A stretch of DNA of 6,884 nucleotides from Nitrospirae bacterium UBA4572 (lineage in GTDB: Bacteria > Nitrospirota > Leptospirillia > Leptospirillales > Leptospirillaceae). This document shows, in pieces, positions 1-6,189 of the stretch; position 1 is the stretch's first letter; every line of letters begins with the position of its first letter. Both the position numbers and the translations under genes were made by a program. The stretch is taken from the NCBI GenBank assembly GCA_002387725.1, contig DGKK01000056.1, positions 11,218 through 18,101 of the forward strand, read 5' to 3'. The notes under the pieces are model-generated. The model made no database searches. It saw nothing but the letters and a program-made list of their open reading frames with translations, and was not told the DNA's origin.

Positions 1-26
1 CTCTGGTGGGGGATACTTAATGATAT

Positions 27-55
27 TTGCAGTGGCATCCCTTTTGCTTTACAAA
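27..55 (+). promoter_or_regulatory. Candidate sigma-70-type promoter upstream of cydA
   Basis: A TTGCAG box (27-32) and a TACAAA box (50-55) are separated by exactly 17 bases. They match the -35 consensus at 3 of 6 positions and the -10 consensus at 4 of 6. The local DNA is more AT-rich than the flanking sequence. Initiation would fall near 61-63, giving a leader of about 70 bases before the cydA ATG. This is a consensus match only, so confidence is low. The operon promoter could also lie left of the window. Confidence 0.3.
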
Positions 56-118
56 ATGTGTCGGAACGTTGTCCCCGTTTGTCGATCCCGCTGGACCGAT
101 CCATCCGATCACACGGCC

Positions 119-125
119 AAAGGAG
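119..125 (+). promoter_or_regulatory. Ribosome binding site deciding the cydA start
   Basis: AAAGGAG lies 7 bases before the ATG at 133. The reading frame extends upstream to a GTG at 58. The 25 extra residues from there are not membrane-like and do not resemble CydA, whereas initiation at 133 puts the haem-ligand His at residue 21, two off the E. coli numbering. This site therefore fixes the start at 133. Confidence 0.85.
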
Positions 126-132
126 CGTCGCA

Positions 133-1707
133 ATGCTGTCAGACCAACTGGTGAGCCTCTCCCGCCTTCAGTTCGCGGTGACGGCCCTGTACCATTTTCT
201 TTTTGTCCCGCTGACTCTGGGCCTCACCTACATCCTCGTCATCATGGAAACGGTCTATGTGATGACCGGAAAAGAGATCTACAAGGACATGACCCGTTTC
301 TGGGGAAAGCTCTTCGGCATCAACTTCGCCCTGGGGGTCACCACCGGGCTGACCATGGAGTTTGAATTCGGGACCAACTGGTCCTACTACTCGCACTATG
401 TCGGAGACATTTTTGGCGCGCCCCTGGCCATCGAAGGCCTTATGGCCTTTTTTCTCGAGTCGACATTTGTGGGCCTCTTCTTTTTCGGCTGGGACCGCCT
501 CTCGCGCCCGGCGCACCTTCTGGCGACATTCCTGACCGCCACCGGAACCAACCTCTCCGCCCTCTGGATCCTTGTGGCCAACGGTTGGATGCAGCATCCG
601 GTGGGGGCCCACTTCAACCCCCTGACGATGCGCATGGAGATGTCGAGCTTCTGGCAGGTTTTCTTAAACCCCGTGGCCCAGGCCAAGTTCGTCCATACCG
701 TCTGCGCCGGCTATGTGACCGCCTCGGTCTTCGTCCTGGGGATCAGCAGCTGGTATCTTCTCAAGGGGCGCAACATGGAGTTCGCCAAGCGCTCCTTCCG
801 GATTGCCGCGGCCTTTGGCCTGGCCACGACGGTGGGAGTGATCATCCTGGGCGACGAGTCGGGCTACCTCGACGACCTGGGCCAGAAGACAAAGATTGCC
901 GCCATGGAAGCCATGTGGAAAACCGAACCGGCTCCCGCCTCCTTCAATCTCTTTGCCATTCCTGACCAGGCCCAGATGAAGAACGATGCGAAGATCTCCA
1001 TTCCCTGGGCTCTGGGAATCATTGCGACGCGCTCCTTCGACACCCCGATCCCCGGGCTTCGGGAGATCGAAAAGCACAACGAGGAACGCATTGCCAGCGG
1101 GATCACGGCCGTTCTTGCCCTCGACCGCTATCGGGCGCATCCGGACGATGCCGCCGCCCGGACCGAATTCGAAAAGCACCAAAAAGACCTGGGCTTCGGA
1201 CTCCTGATGAAGCACTACGTTCCGGACATCTCCAAGGCCACCCCGGCGGACATCCATCGGGCCTCCATGGAGAGCCTTCCGAAGGTCACCCCGCTCTTCT
1301 GGAGCTTCCGGTTCATGGTGGCGCTGGGCTTCTCCTTCTTCGCCCTCTTCGCCCTGGCCTTCTACTATTCCAGCAAGAACCGTTGCGACAGGAAGCCGTG
1401 GCTTCTCAAATGGGCCCTCTTCTTTATCCCCATGCCCTACCTGGCCAGCGAACTGGGCTGGTTCGTGGCCGAATACGGCCGTCAGCCCTGGTCCATCTAC
1501 GGCATCCTGCCCACATCGGATTCGGTCTCGACCCTCTCCAACCGGAATCTTTACTTCTCCCTGGCCGGCTTCACCCTCTTCTATACCGCCCTTCTGATCG
1601 TCATGGTGACGCTCATGTTCAAGGTGGCCCGCAAGGGACCGGCCACACTGGGCACCGGACGCTATGACGGAGAAGATGTCCCCCAACTCGGCGCCCACAC
1701 GGTCTAA
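133..1707 (+). CDS. cydA: Cytochrome bd ubiquinol oxidase subunit I
   Basis: This is the haem-bearing subunit of the membrane quinol oxidase that reduces O2 to water with electrons from quinol. It is 524 residues, against 522 in E. coli, and keeps the E. coli ligand set with a constant offset of two. His21 (E. coli His19) and His188 (His186) are present, as is Met395 (Met393, in FRFMVALG). Glu101 and Glu109 (Glu99 and Glu107) lie in GAPLAIEGLMAFFLEST. The quinol loop is the long type: Lys254 and Glu259 match Lys252 and Glu257, followed by the long insert that ends near residue 390. GWFVAEYGRQPW (442-453) carries Glu447, the counterpart of Glu445. The protein is multi-spanning. Translation from 133 follows a good ribosome binding site, and cydB starts 20 bases after the stop. 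Nothing looks truncated. E. coli equivalences are from memory but consistent along the whole length. Confidence 0.97.
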   Translation: MLSDQLVSLSRLQFAVTALYHFLFVPLTLGLTYILVIMETVYVMTGKEIYKDMTRFWGKLFGINFALGVTTGLTMEFEFGTNWSYYSHYVGDIFGAPLAIEGLMAFFLESTFVGLFFFGWDRLSRPAHLLATFLTATGTNLSALWILVANGWMQHPVGAHFNPLTMRMEMSSFWQVFLNPVAQAKFVHTVCAGYVTASVFVLGISSWYLLKGRNMEFAKRSFRIAAAFGLATTVGVIILGDESGYLDDLGQKTKIAAMEAMWKTEPAPASFNLFAIPDQAQMKNDAKISIPWALGIIATRSFDTPIPGLREIEKHNEERIASGITAVLALDRYRAHPDDAAARTEFEKHQKDLGFGLLMKHYVPDISKATPADIHRASMESLPKVTPLFWSFRFMVALGFSFFALFALAFYYSSKNRCDRKPWLLKWALFFIPMPYLASELGWFVAEYGRQPWSIYGILPTSDSVSTLSNRNLYFSLAGFTLFYTALLIVMVTLMFKVARKGPATLGTGRYDGEDVPQLGAHTV

Positions 1708-1727
1708 CGGCGAAGGAGATCGTCACG

Positions 1728-2867
1728 ATGTTCGAGTATGCCACACTCAAGTTTCTCTGGTGGGTTCTCGTGGTTGTCCTCCTTGTCGGGTTTGCCGTGA
1801 TGGACGGATTCGACATGGGAGTGGGAACCCTTCTCCCCTTCATCGGAAAGAACGATACCGAGCGACGTGTCCTCATCAACAGCGTGGGGCCTCACTGGGA
1901 AGGCAACCAGGTCTGGTTCATCACTGCCGGAGGAGCGCTCTTTGCCGCCTGGCCCATGGTCTATGCCACGGCCTTCTCGGGCTTTTATGTGGCCATGCTG
2001 CTGGTCCTCTGGTCCCTCTTCTTCCGGCCTGTCGGCTTCGACTACCGCAGCAAGCTCGAGAACCCCACCTGGAGGAAGTTCTGGGACTGGGGGCTCTTTG
2101 TCGGAGGAGCCGTTCCCCCGATCGTCTTCGGCGTCGCCTTCGGCAACCTCTTTGAAGGGGCGGCCTTCCGGTTCGACCCGGAGCTCCACTCTTCCTTTTC
2201 CTTTACCGTGCTGGATCTCTTCACCCCCTTCACACTCACCGCCGGAGTCCTGAGCCTTTTGATGATCGTCTTCCATGGGGCAACCTATCTGGTTCTCCGA
2301 ACGGAGGGGACGCTCGCAAAGAGGAGCGAGGGGGCTGCCCGGCTTGCGGCCACCCTTCTGGCCATCCTCTTCCCCGTGGAAGGATACGCCCTGGCCCATG
2401 GGGTCTCGGGCTACCGGATCCTCTCCGGCGATGCCCCCGGGGGAGTGGCCAACCCCCTGGCCAAGACGGTGGGCCGGGCGACCGGAGCCTGGCTGGACAA
2501 CTTTCACGCCCACCCGGCCCTTTGGCTCGTGCCGTCCATGATCTACGCCGGGATCGCCCTGGCCCTCATCTCTCTCCGGGCCGGACGGCCGCTTTTGGCC
2601 TTTGTGGGATCGGCCGTCACCAATGCCGCGGTCATCACCACGGCGGCCGTCTCTCTCTTTCCCTTCATCCTGCCGTCGAGCCTCGATCCCAACAGCAGCC
2701 TGACGGCCTGGGATGCGGTTTCGAGCCCCCTGACCCTGGAGATCATGTTCTGGGCGGCCATACTCCTGACTCCGGTCATTCTGGCCTACACCGGGTGGTG
2801 CTACCGGGTCATGAGAGGGAAGGTCACCGTGGCGCTGGTCCGGGAACAGGACCACACCCTTTACTGA
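1728..2867 (+). CDS. cydB: Cytochrome bd ubiquinol oxidase subunit II
   Basis: This is the second large membrane subunit of cytochrome bd. It has no haem of its own but is needed for assembly, stabilises CydA and, in E. coli, lines a proton path. At 379 residues it equals E. coli CydB in length. The conserved N-terminal block contains WW at 11-12 and DGFDMG at 26-31 (Asp29). It is followed by NDTERR, PHWEGNQVW, TAGGALFAAWPMVY and FFRPVGFDYRSK. The late motifs MPSS-like LPSS, SLTAWDA and the terminal HTLY also match. One visible difference is Glu58 where E. coli has Asp58, a residue placed in its proton channel. AAGGAG at 1713-1718 precedes the ATG by 9 bases. The gene sits between cydA and cydX, 20 bases after the first and 24 before the second. 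Confidence 0.97.
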   Translation: MFEYATLKFLWWVLVVVLLVGFAVMDGFDMGVGTLLPFIGKNDTERRVLINSVGPHWEGNQVWFITAGGALFAAWPMVYATAFSGFYVAMLLVLWSLFFRPVGFDYRSKLENPTWRKFWDWGLFVGGAVPPIVFGVAFGNLFEGAAFRFDPELHSSFSFTVLDLFTPFTLTAGVLSLLMIVFHGATYLVLRTEGTLAKRSEGAARLAATLLAILFPVEGYALAHGVSGYRILSGDAPGGVANPLAKTVGRATGAWLDNFHAHPALWLVPSMIYAGIALALISLRAGRPLLAFVGSAVTNAAVITTAAVSLFPFILPSSLDPNSSLTAWDAVSSPLTLEIMFWAAILLTPVILAYTGWCYRVMRGKVTVALVREQDHTLY

Positions 2868-2877
2868 AGACAAAAAG

Positions 2878-2884
2878 AAGGAGG
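2878..2884 (+). promoter_or_regulatory. Ribosome binding site supporting the small cydX gene
   Basis: A full-consensus AAGGAGG lies 7 bases before the ATG at 2892, in the gap after cydB. Such a strong, correctly spaced site in front of only 44 codons is good support that the small frame is translated. Confidence 0.85.
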
Positions 2885-2891
2885 ACCCAAT

Positions 2892-3026
2892 ATGTGGTAT
2901 TTCTCTTGGTTCATCGGCGTCACCATGGCTGTTCTTCTGGCAGTCATGCATGCACTCTGGTTCGAGGTCCAGGCCGATACGCTCCTCCTTCAGGAGCAAG
3001 GCCAGAAGACCCCGAAGAGTCGATAG
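2892..3026 (+). CDS. cydX: Cytochrome bd small subunit CydX
   Basis: This 44-residue single-span protein is the small third subunit of cytochrome bd, which in E. coli is required for oxidase stability and activity and packs against CydA. It begins MWYFSW, against MWYFAW in E. coli CydX, and retains Tyr3, Trp6, Gly9, Ala13, Ala21, Leu22 and Glu25 at the same numbering. The hydrophobic span covers roughly residues 4-24. After Glu25 the tail is polar, ends in a basic stretch (QKTPKSR) and is about 7 residues longer than in the 37-residue E. coli protein. It starts 24 bases after cydB behind a consensus ribosome binding site. Its size makes it easy for automatic gene callers to miss. The position and N-terminal signature leave little doubt; the role of the longer tail is unknown. 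Confidence 0.93.
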   Translation: MWYFSWFIGVTMAVLLAVMHALWFEVQADTLLLQEQGQKTPKSR

Positions 3027-3039
3027 GAGCAAAAGCTAC

Positions 3040-3063
3040 GGCAGGAACTTGTGACATCCTGCC
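3040..3063 (+). other. Intercistronic hairpin between cydX and sqr
   Basis: GGCAGGA (3040-3046) and TCCTGCC (3057-3063) form a perfect 7-bp stem around a 10-base loop. No T-run follows, so it is not an intrinsic terminator. It starts 14 bases after the cydX stop and ends 35 bases before the sqr start. It may be an RNA stabilising or processing element that sets separate levels of cyd and sqr message, but that role is inferred from position only. Confidence 0.45.
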
Positions 3064-3085
3064 CGAGAGTCCATCATACCCTTAC

Positions 3086-3093
3086 AAAAGGAG
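3086..3093 (+). promoter_or_regulatory. Ribosome binding site deciding the sqr start
   Basis: AAAAGGAG lies 5 bases before the ATG at 3099. The frame is open back to a GTG at 3051, but that codon falls inside the hairpin loop and has no good ribosome binding site. Starting at 3099 places the Rossmann glycines right at the N-terminus, as in related enzymes. Confidence 0.85.
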
Positions 3094-3098
3094 ACGCC

Positions 3099-4379
3099 AT
3101 GAAAGAAGTTGTCGTACTTGGAGCCGGAACGGGAGGCATGCCCGCAGCCTATGAACTTCAGGAGGCCCTCGGAGACAAGCTCCATGTGACCGTGGTCAAT
3201 CAGGCGGAGTTTTTTCAGTTTGTCCCATCGAACCCCTGGGTGGCAGTGGGATGGCGCACCCGCAAGGAGACGACCTTCAACGTGAAGCCCTACCTCCAGA
3301 AAAAGGGGATCGACTTCATCGCCAAACGGGTCGATGCCATTGATCCCAAGGCCAATACCCTGACCTTCATGGACAAGACAACGCTGAACTATGACTACCT
3401 CATCATCACCACCGGACCTCGCCTGGCCTTCGAGCTGATCGAGGGAGCCGGCCCGGTCAACGGCCATACGCAGTCGGTCTGCAGCATCGACCATGCCGAG
3501 GCAGCCTACGAAAGGCTCCAGACCTTCATGAAGAATCCCGGGCCCGTGATCGTGGGAGCCTTCCAGGGAGCCAGCTGCTTCGGACCGGCCTATGAGTATG
3601 CCTTCATCCTCGACCGACACCTGAGAAACCACCGCATGAGAAACAAGGTTCCCATCACCTATGTCTCCTCCGAACCCTATGTGGGCCACCTGGGGCTCGG
3701 GGGCGTGGGAGACTCCCGGGGGATGCTCGAAAGCGAGTTCCGCTCCCAGGACATCAAGTGGATCACCAACGCCAAGGTGACAAAGGTGACCGAAAACACG
3801 ATGTATGTGGAAGAGGTCGATGCCAACGGGAACAAGCTCCGCGATCATGAGCTTCCCTTCAAGTACTCCATGATGATCCCGCCCTTTCGGGGCATCGAGG
3901 CGGTGGCCAAGGTCGAAGGACTCGCCAATCCGGGCGGCTTTGTCATCATCGACGAATTCCAGCGAAACCCCACCTACAAGAACATCTACTCGGCCGGGGT
4001 CTGCGTCGCCATCCCTCCCGTCGAAAAGACCCCGGTTCCCACCGGGACCCCGAAGACGGGCTACATGATCGAGTCGATGGTCTCGGCGATCGTGCACAAC
4101 ATCAAGGCGGAGCTTGCCGGAAAGTCTCCCGACACAAAGGGCACCTGGAACGCCATCTGTCTGGCCGACATGGGCAACACCGGAGCGGCCTTCGTGGCCC
4201 TTCCCCAGATTCCGCCCCGCAATGTGGCCTGGTTCAAGAAGGGCAAGTGGGTCCACCTGGCCAAGATCGCCTTCGAGAAATACTTCATCCGCAAGATGAA
4301 GACAGGGAGCTCCGAGCCGATTTACGAAAAATACATGCTCAAGGCTCTGGGCATCACCCGCCTCGAAGAAAAGCACTGA
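3099..4379 (+). CDS. sqr: Sulfide:quinone oxidoreductase, type I
   Basis: This is a flavoprotein of the membrane surface that oxidises sulfide to polysulfide or sulfur and reduces quinone. It has 426 residues. The FAD-binding Rossmann motif VVLGAGTGGMPAAYE spans 5-19. FQFVPSNPWVAVGW at 39-52 and the ITTGPRLAFE segment (103-112) are typical of the At. ferrooxidans-like enzyme. All three redox cysteines are present: Cys128 (SVCSIDHAE), Cys160 (GASCFGPAYEY) and Cys354 (WNAICLADMG). They match Cys128, Cys160 and Cys356 of At. ferrooxidans, and His132 and His197 are also kept. TPVPTGTPKTGYMIESM (311-327) is a second flavin/quinone-region motif. The C-terminal part, with WVHLAKIAFEKYFIRKMK, is the amphipathic membrane-docking region and there is no signal peptide. 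A further cysteine, Cys302, lies beside the FAD-contact glycine 300. The gene follows cydX on the same strand and ends just before a strong terminator, which implies co-expression with cytochrome bd. The three cysteines argue against flavocytochrome c sulfide dehydrogenase or NDH-2. Confidence 0.95.
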   Translation: MKEVVVLGAGTGGMPAAYELQEALGDKLHVTVVNQAEFFQFVPSNPWVAVGWRTRKETTFNVKPYLQKKGIDFIAKRVDAIDPKANTLTFMDKTTLNYDYLIITTGPRLAFELIEGAGPVNGHTQSVCSIDHAEAAYERLQTFMKNPGPVIVGAFQGASCFGPAYEYAFILDRHLRNHRMRNKVPITYVSSEPYVGHLGLGGVGDSRGMLESEFRSQDIKWITNAKVTKVTENTMYVEEVDANGNKLRDHELPFKYSMMIPPFRGIEAVAKVEGLANPGGFVIIDEFQRNPTYKNIYSAGVCVAIPPVEKTPVPTGTPKTGYMIESMVSAIVHNIKAELAGKSPDTKGTWNAICLADMGNTGAAFVALPQIPPRNVAWFKKGKWVHLAKIAFEKYFIRKMKTGSSEPIYEKYMLKALGITRLEEKH

Positions 4380-4393
4380 CCGTCTCGCTCCTC

Positions 4394-4424
4394 GGGGAGG
4401 GACCACCCCGTCCCTCCCCTTTTT
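4394..4424 (+). terminator. Intrinsic terminator of the cydABX-sqr cluster
   Basis: GGGGAGGGAC (4394-4403) pairs perfectly with GTCCCTCCCC (4410-4419) around a 6-base loop, and TTTTT follows directly, continuing as CTTT. It starts 15 bases after the sqr stop. The 10-bp, GC-rich stem plus T-run is a textbook rho-independent terminator and marks the end of the cluster. Confidence 0.9.
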
Positions 4425-4517
4425 CTTTCCACAGCCTGCCCAGCAATCTTCTTCGTTTTTCCTTGCGCCTTTTTCTCCGGATCCCTCCTCTTTCTTCGAT
4501 CTCACCCCACATTTCCA

Positions 4518-4526
4518 TGCTACACT
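4518..4526 (+). promoter_or_regulatory. Candidate extended -10 promoter for the permease gene
   Basis: TGCTACACT combines a TG extension with a TACACT box, which matches the -10 consensus at 4 of 6 positions. No good -35 box is seen 16-18 bases upstream, as expected of extended -10 promoters. Initiation near 4533 would give a leader of about 50 bases. The position after the cluster terminator and before the permease start is suitable. A 5-bp inverted repeat (ACGGA 4528-4532, TCCGT 4541-4545) overlaps the predicted start of the transcript. The rest of 4425-4584 is pyrimidine-rich and shows no gene or recognised riboswitch. Confidence 0.33.
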
Positions 4527-4584
4527 GACGGAAGACTCACTCCGTTTCCCTCCGAATTCCTCAATACCTGCGGGAGAATTGCTG

Positions 4585-5991
4585 ATGGGCCAATGGCGCT
4601 CCGACCATGCCGGGATCCGCCCCCTGGCACAGAGCGAAAAAAATTACGGCTTCATGGATCTCTTCTGGAACTGGTTCGGAGACAGCGCCAATGCCTCAAG
4701 CTGGTACTTCGGGGGCCTTCTCGCCCTGGCCGGACTACCGGTACTGCTGTGGAACACCTTCCTCCTCACCCCCCTGATCATCCTTCCCTGGGCCACCCTG
4801 GCCTGGATCTCGGCCCGGACCGGCGCGACGACCGTCGTGCTGGCCAGACCGGCTCTGGGGGAGCGGGAGGGAACACTCTTTGTGGGTGTGGCCGAGACCT
4901 TTGTCCAGTTGGGATGGACCACCGTCACCACCTATATCGGGGCCCTCTCCCTCGTCCACATTCACCACGGGCCCCAGGGGTCCCTGAACGGCTCTTCCGC
5001 CTCATCGTCCATGGTTTCCGCCATTCTCGCGATTGCCCTCGTTCAGGGGGCGGTGGCCGCCGCCGGCGCCGAGGCCATCCGGCTTCTCAAATGGGTCAGC
5101 TCCCTTCTTCTCCTTCTTCTGGGAGGGATCGAATCGGTTTCCCTTGTCCGGCATTTCGGGGTCGCCCCCCTGCTCTCCCCTCCGCCTCCCTCCTCAGCCC
5201 CCTTTTCCCCCCTCCGCCTCTTCGACATCTCCTTTGTCAATATCTGGACCTGGCTTCAGGTGGGAGACTTTGGCCGATTTTCAAAGACGGAGAAGGGGGC
5301 CTTCTTCGGATCCTGGCTGGGCCTGTGGGCCGGACAGGCCTGGTTTGTCATGGTGGGGGCCATGGCGGTCATTGGACTAGGGCTGGCTACCGGCCATCTC
5401 GACGCCAGCGACAGCGACCCGTCGCGGCTCATGGAACGGCTAGGACTCTCCTGGGTCGCCCTTTCGGTGATCTTTCTCTCGTGCGTGAGCGTGAGCGCCA
5501 GCAATCTCTACGGGGCCGGCATGGGGCTGCTCTCCCTGATCTCAGGCCACAGGGCCCCCTCCCCCCTCAAGGCTCTGGCCATCGTCTCGGTGCTCCAGAT
5601 CTTCACAGCCTTCATCCCCCTCTTTTTCGCCAGCTTCATCGGCTTTTTTACGGACTTTCTCACGGCAATCGGCGGTCTTTTCATTCCACTTTGGAGCCTG
5701 GTCCTGGCGGAAGCCTTCCGGAACTCCCGAAAGAAAAAGAGAGAAGGTGGTCCTGCCCCGGACGCAAGCCTCTACTGGACGCCGCGAAAGGTCAATCTCG
5801 CCGGATGGCTCTCCCTGGCCATTGGGGCTGGCTTCTACTATGCCGCCCACCACCTCTGGCCCGCCCTGACGGCAAAAACCGGGCTTACGATTCCGGCAAT
5901 CCTTCTCACGGCAGGATCCTATCTGGGGCTCGCCCGGATCCTCGCACAATCTCCTCCCTCCCAGATGGATCCGCCCGAAACTCCCTTGTGA
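4585..5991 (+). CDS. NCS1-family nucleobase/cation symporter-like permease
   Basis: This 468-residue, about 12-span inner-membrane protein probably imports a nucleobase or related heterocycle with a cation. Support for the family includes an N-terminal WFGDSANASSWYFGG segment (30-44) in the position of the broken first helix. The ARTGATTVVLARPALGER region (77-94) matches the NCS1 loop before helix 3. Helix 3 has GW (110-111) followed by TYIGA (116-120). GDFGRFSKTEKGA (227-239) matches the conserved DF-RF loop. SASNLYGAGMGL (304-315), with Asn307, resembles the cytosine-permease helix 8. FLTAIGGLFIPL (358-369) matches helix 10. A Pro/Ser-rich loop lies at 198-209 and a basic cytosolic loop near 380-386. 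GGGAG at 4572-4576 lies 8 bases before the ATG. Hydroxymethylpyrimidine (CytX-like), cytosine or a purine are all possible substrates; nothing in the window decides. A long overlapping frame at 4593-6026 gives Arg/Pro-rich, non-membrane sequence and is judged spurious. Confidence 0.8.
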   Translation: MGQWRSDHAGIRPLAQSEKNYGFMDLFWNWFGDSANASSWYFGGLLALAGLPVLLWNTFLLTPLIILPWATLAWISARTGATTVVLARPALGEREGTLFVGVAETFVQLGWTTVTTYIGALSLVHIHHGPQGSLNGSSASSSMVSAILAIALVQGAVAAAGAEAIRLLKWVSSLLLLLLGGIESVSLVRHFGVAPLLSPPPPSSAPFSPLRLFDISFVNIWTWLQVGDFGRFSKTEKGAFFGSWLGLWAGQAWFVMVGAMAVIGLGLATGHLDASDSDPSRLMERLGLSWVALSVIFLSCVSVSASNLYGAGMGLLSLISGHRAPSPLKALAIVSVLQIFTAFIPLFFASFIGFFTDFLTAIGGLFIPLWSLVLAEAFRNSRKKKREGGPAPDASLYWTPRKVNLAGWLSLAIGAGFYYAAHHLWPALTAKTGLTIPAILLTAGSYLGLARILAQSPPSQMDPPETPL

Positions 5992-6113
5992 AGGTGTCGG
6001 GGGAGCCGGAGCGAAACCAGACCTGAAGAGAGAGAGGCGAAAAAGATGAGGAAAGGGAAGAAGTGCGGAAAATTCTGATCTGGGGGGAGGAGAGCTAAGG
6101 GAAGAAAAAATGG
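5992..6113 (+). other. Purine-rich segment after the permease gene
   Basis: From about 6022 to 6120 the plus strand is strongly biased to A and G, with runs such as GAAGAGAGAGAGG and GGAAAGGGAAGAAG. No convincing stem followed by a T-run is found for plus-strand transcription. A minus-strand frame at 5919-6161 has low-complexity Phe/Leu/Pro/Ser composition explained by this bias and is not called. No gene is supported here. Confidence 0.5.
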
Positions 6114-6144
6114 AAAAAAAGAGCGAAGCCGCAAGGCTTCGCTC
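6114..6144 (-). terminator. Intrinsic terminator of the HU gene
   Basis: GAGCGAAGCC (6121-6130) and GGCTTCGCTC (6135-6144) form a perfect 10-bp stem with a 4-base loop. Read on the minus strand, it is followed by seven T (A-run 6114-6120), which is the rho-independent arrangement. It lies 45 bases past the HU stop codon. On the plus strand the stem is followed by CGAGG rather than T, so it would not be an efficient intrinsic terminator for the convergent permease gene. Confidence 0.9.
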
Positions 6145-6189
6145 CGAGGAAGATGTTCCAAATTAATAAAGGCGCAATCTCAGAATAAG

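Noticed and set aside
58..132. An upstream GTG start for cydA, adding 25 residues
   Set aside because: No good ribosome binding site precedes it, the extra residues do not resemble CydA, and AAAGGAG at 119-125 marks the ATG at 133.
3051..3079. An internal promoter for sqr (GTGACA as -35)
   Set aside because: The -35 match is good, but no -10 better than 3 of 6 lies at 16-18 bases, and the start point would fall in the ribosome binding site.
3036..4505. A 489-codon open frame antisense to the whole of sqr, and similar long antisense frames at 1704-3032 and 664-1698
   Set aside because: They lie opposite genes with clear homology, have Gly/Asp/His/Arg-rich composition with no recognisable domain, and such frames arise readily from GC-rich codon use.
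4593..6026. A 477-codon plus-strand frame overlapping the permease gene
   Set aside because: Its product is Arg/Pro/Gly-rich and unlike any family I recognise, whereas the frame at 4585-5991 gives a multi-span NCS1-like protein with a ribosome binding site.
5919..6161. An 80-codon minus-strand frame between the permease and HU genes
   Set aside because: It crosses the HU terminator hairpin, overlaps the permease end and encodes low-complexity Phe/Leu/Pro/Ser sequence produced by the purine bias of the other strand.
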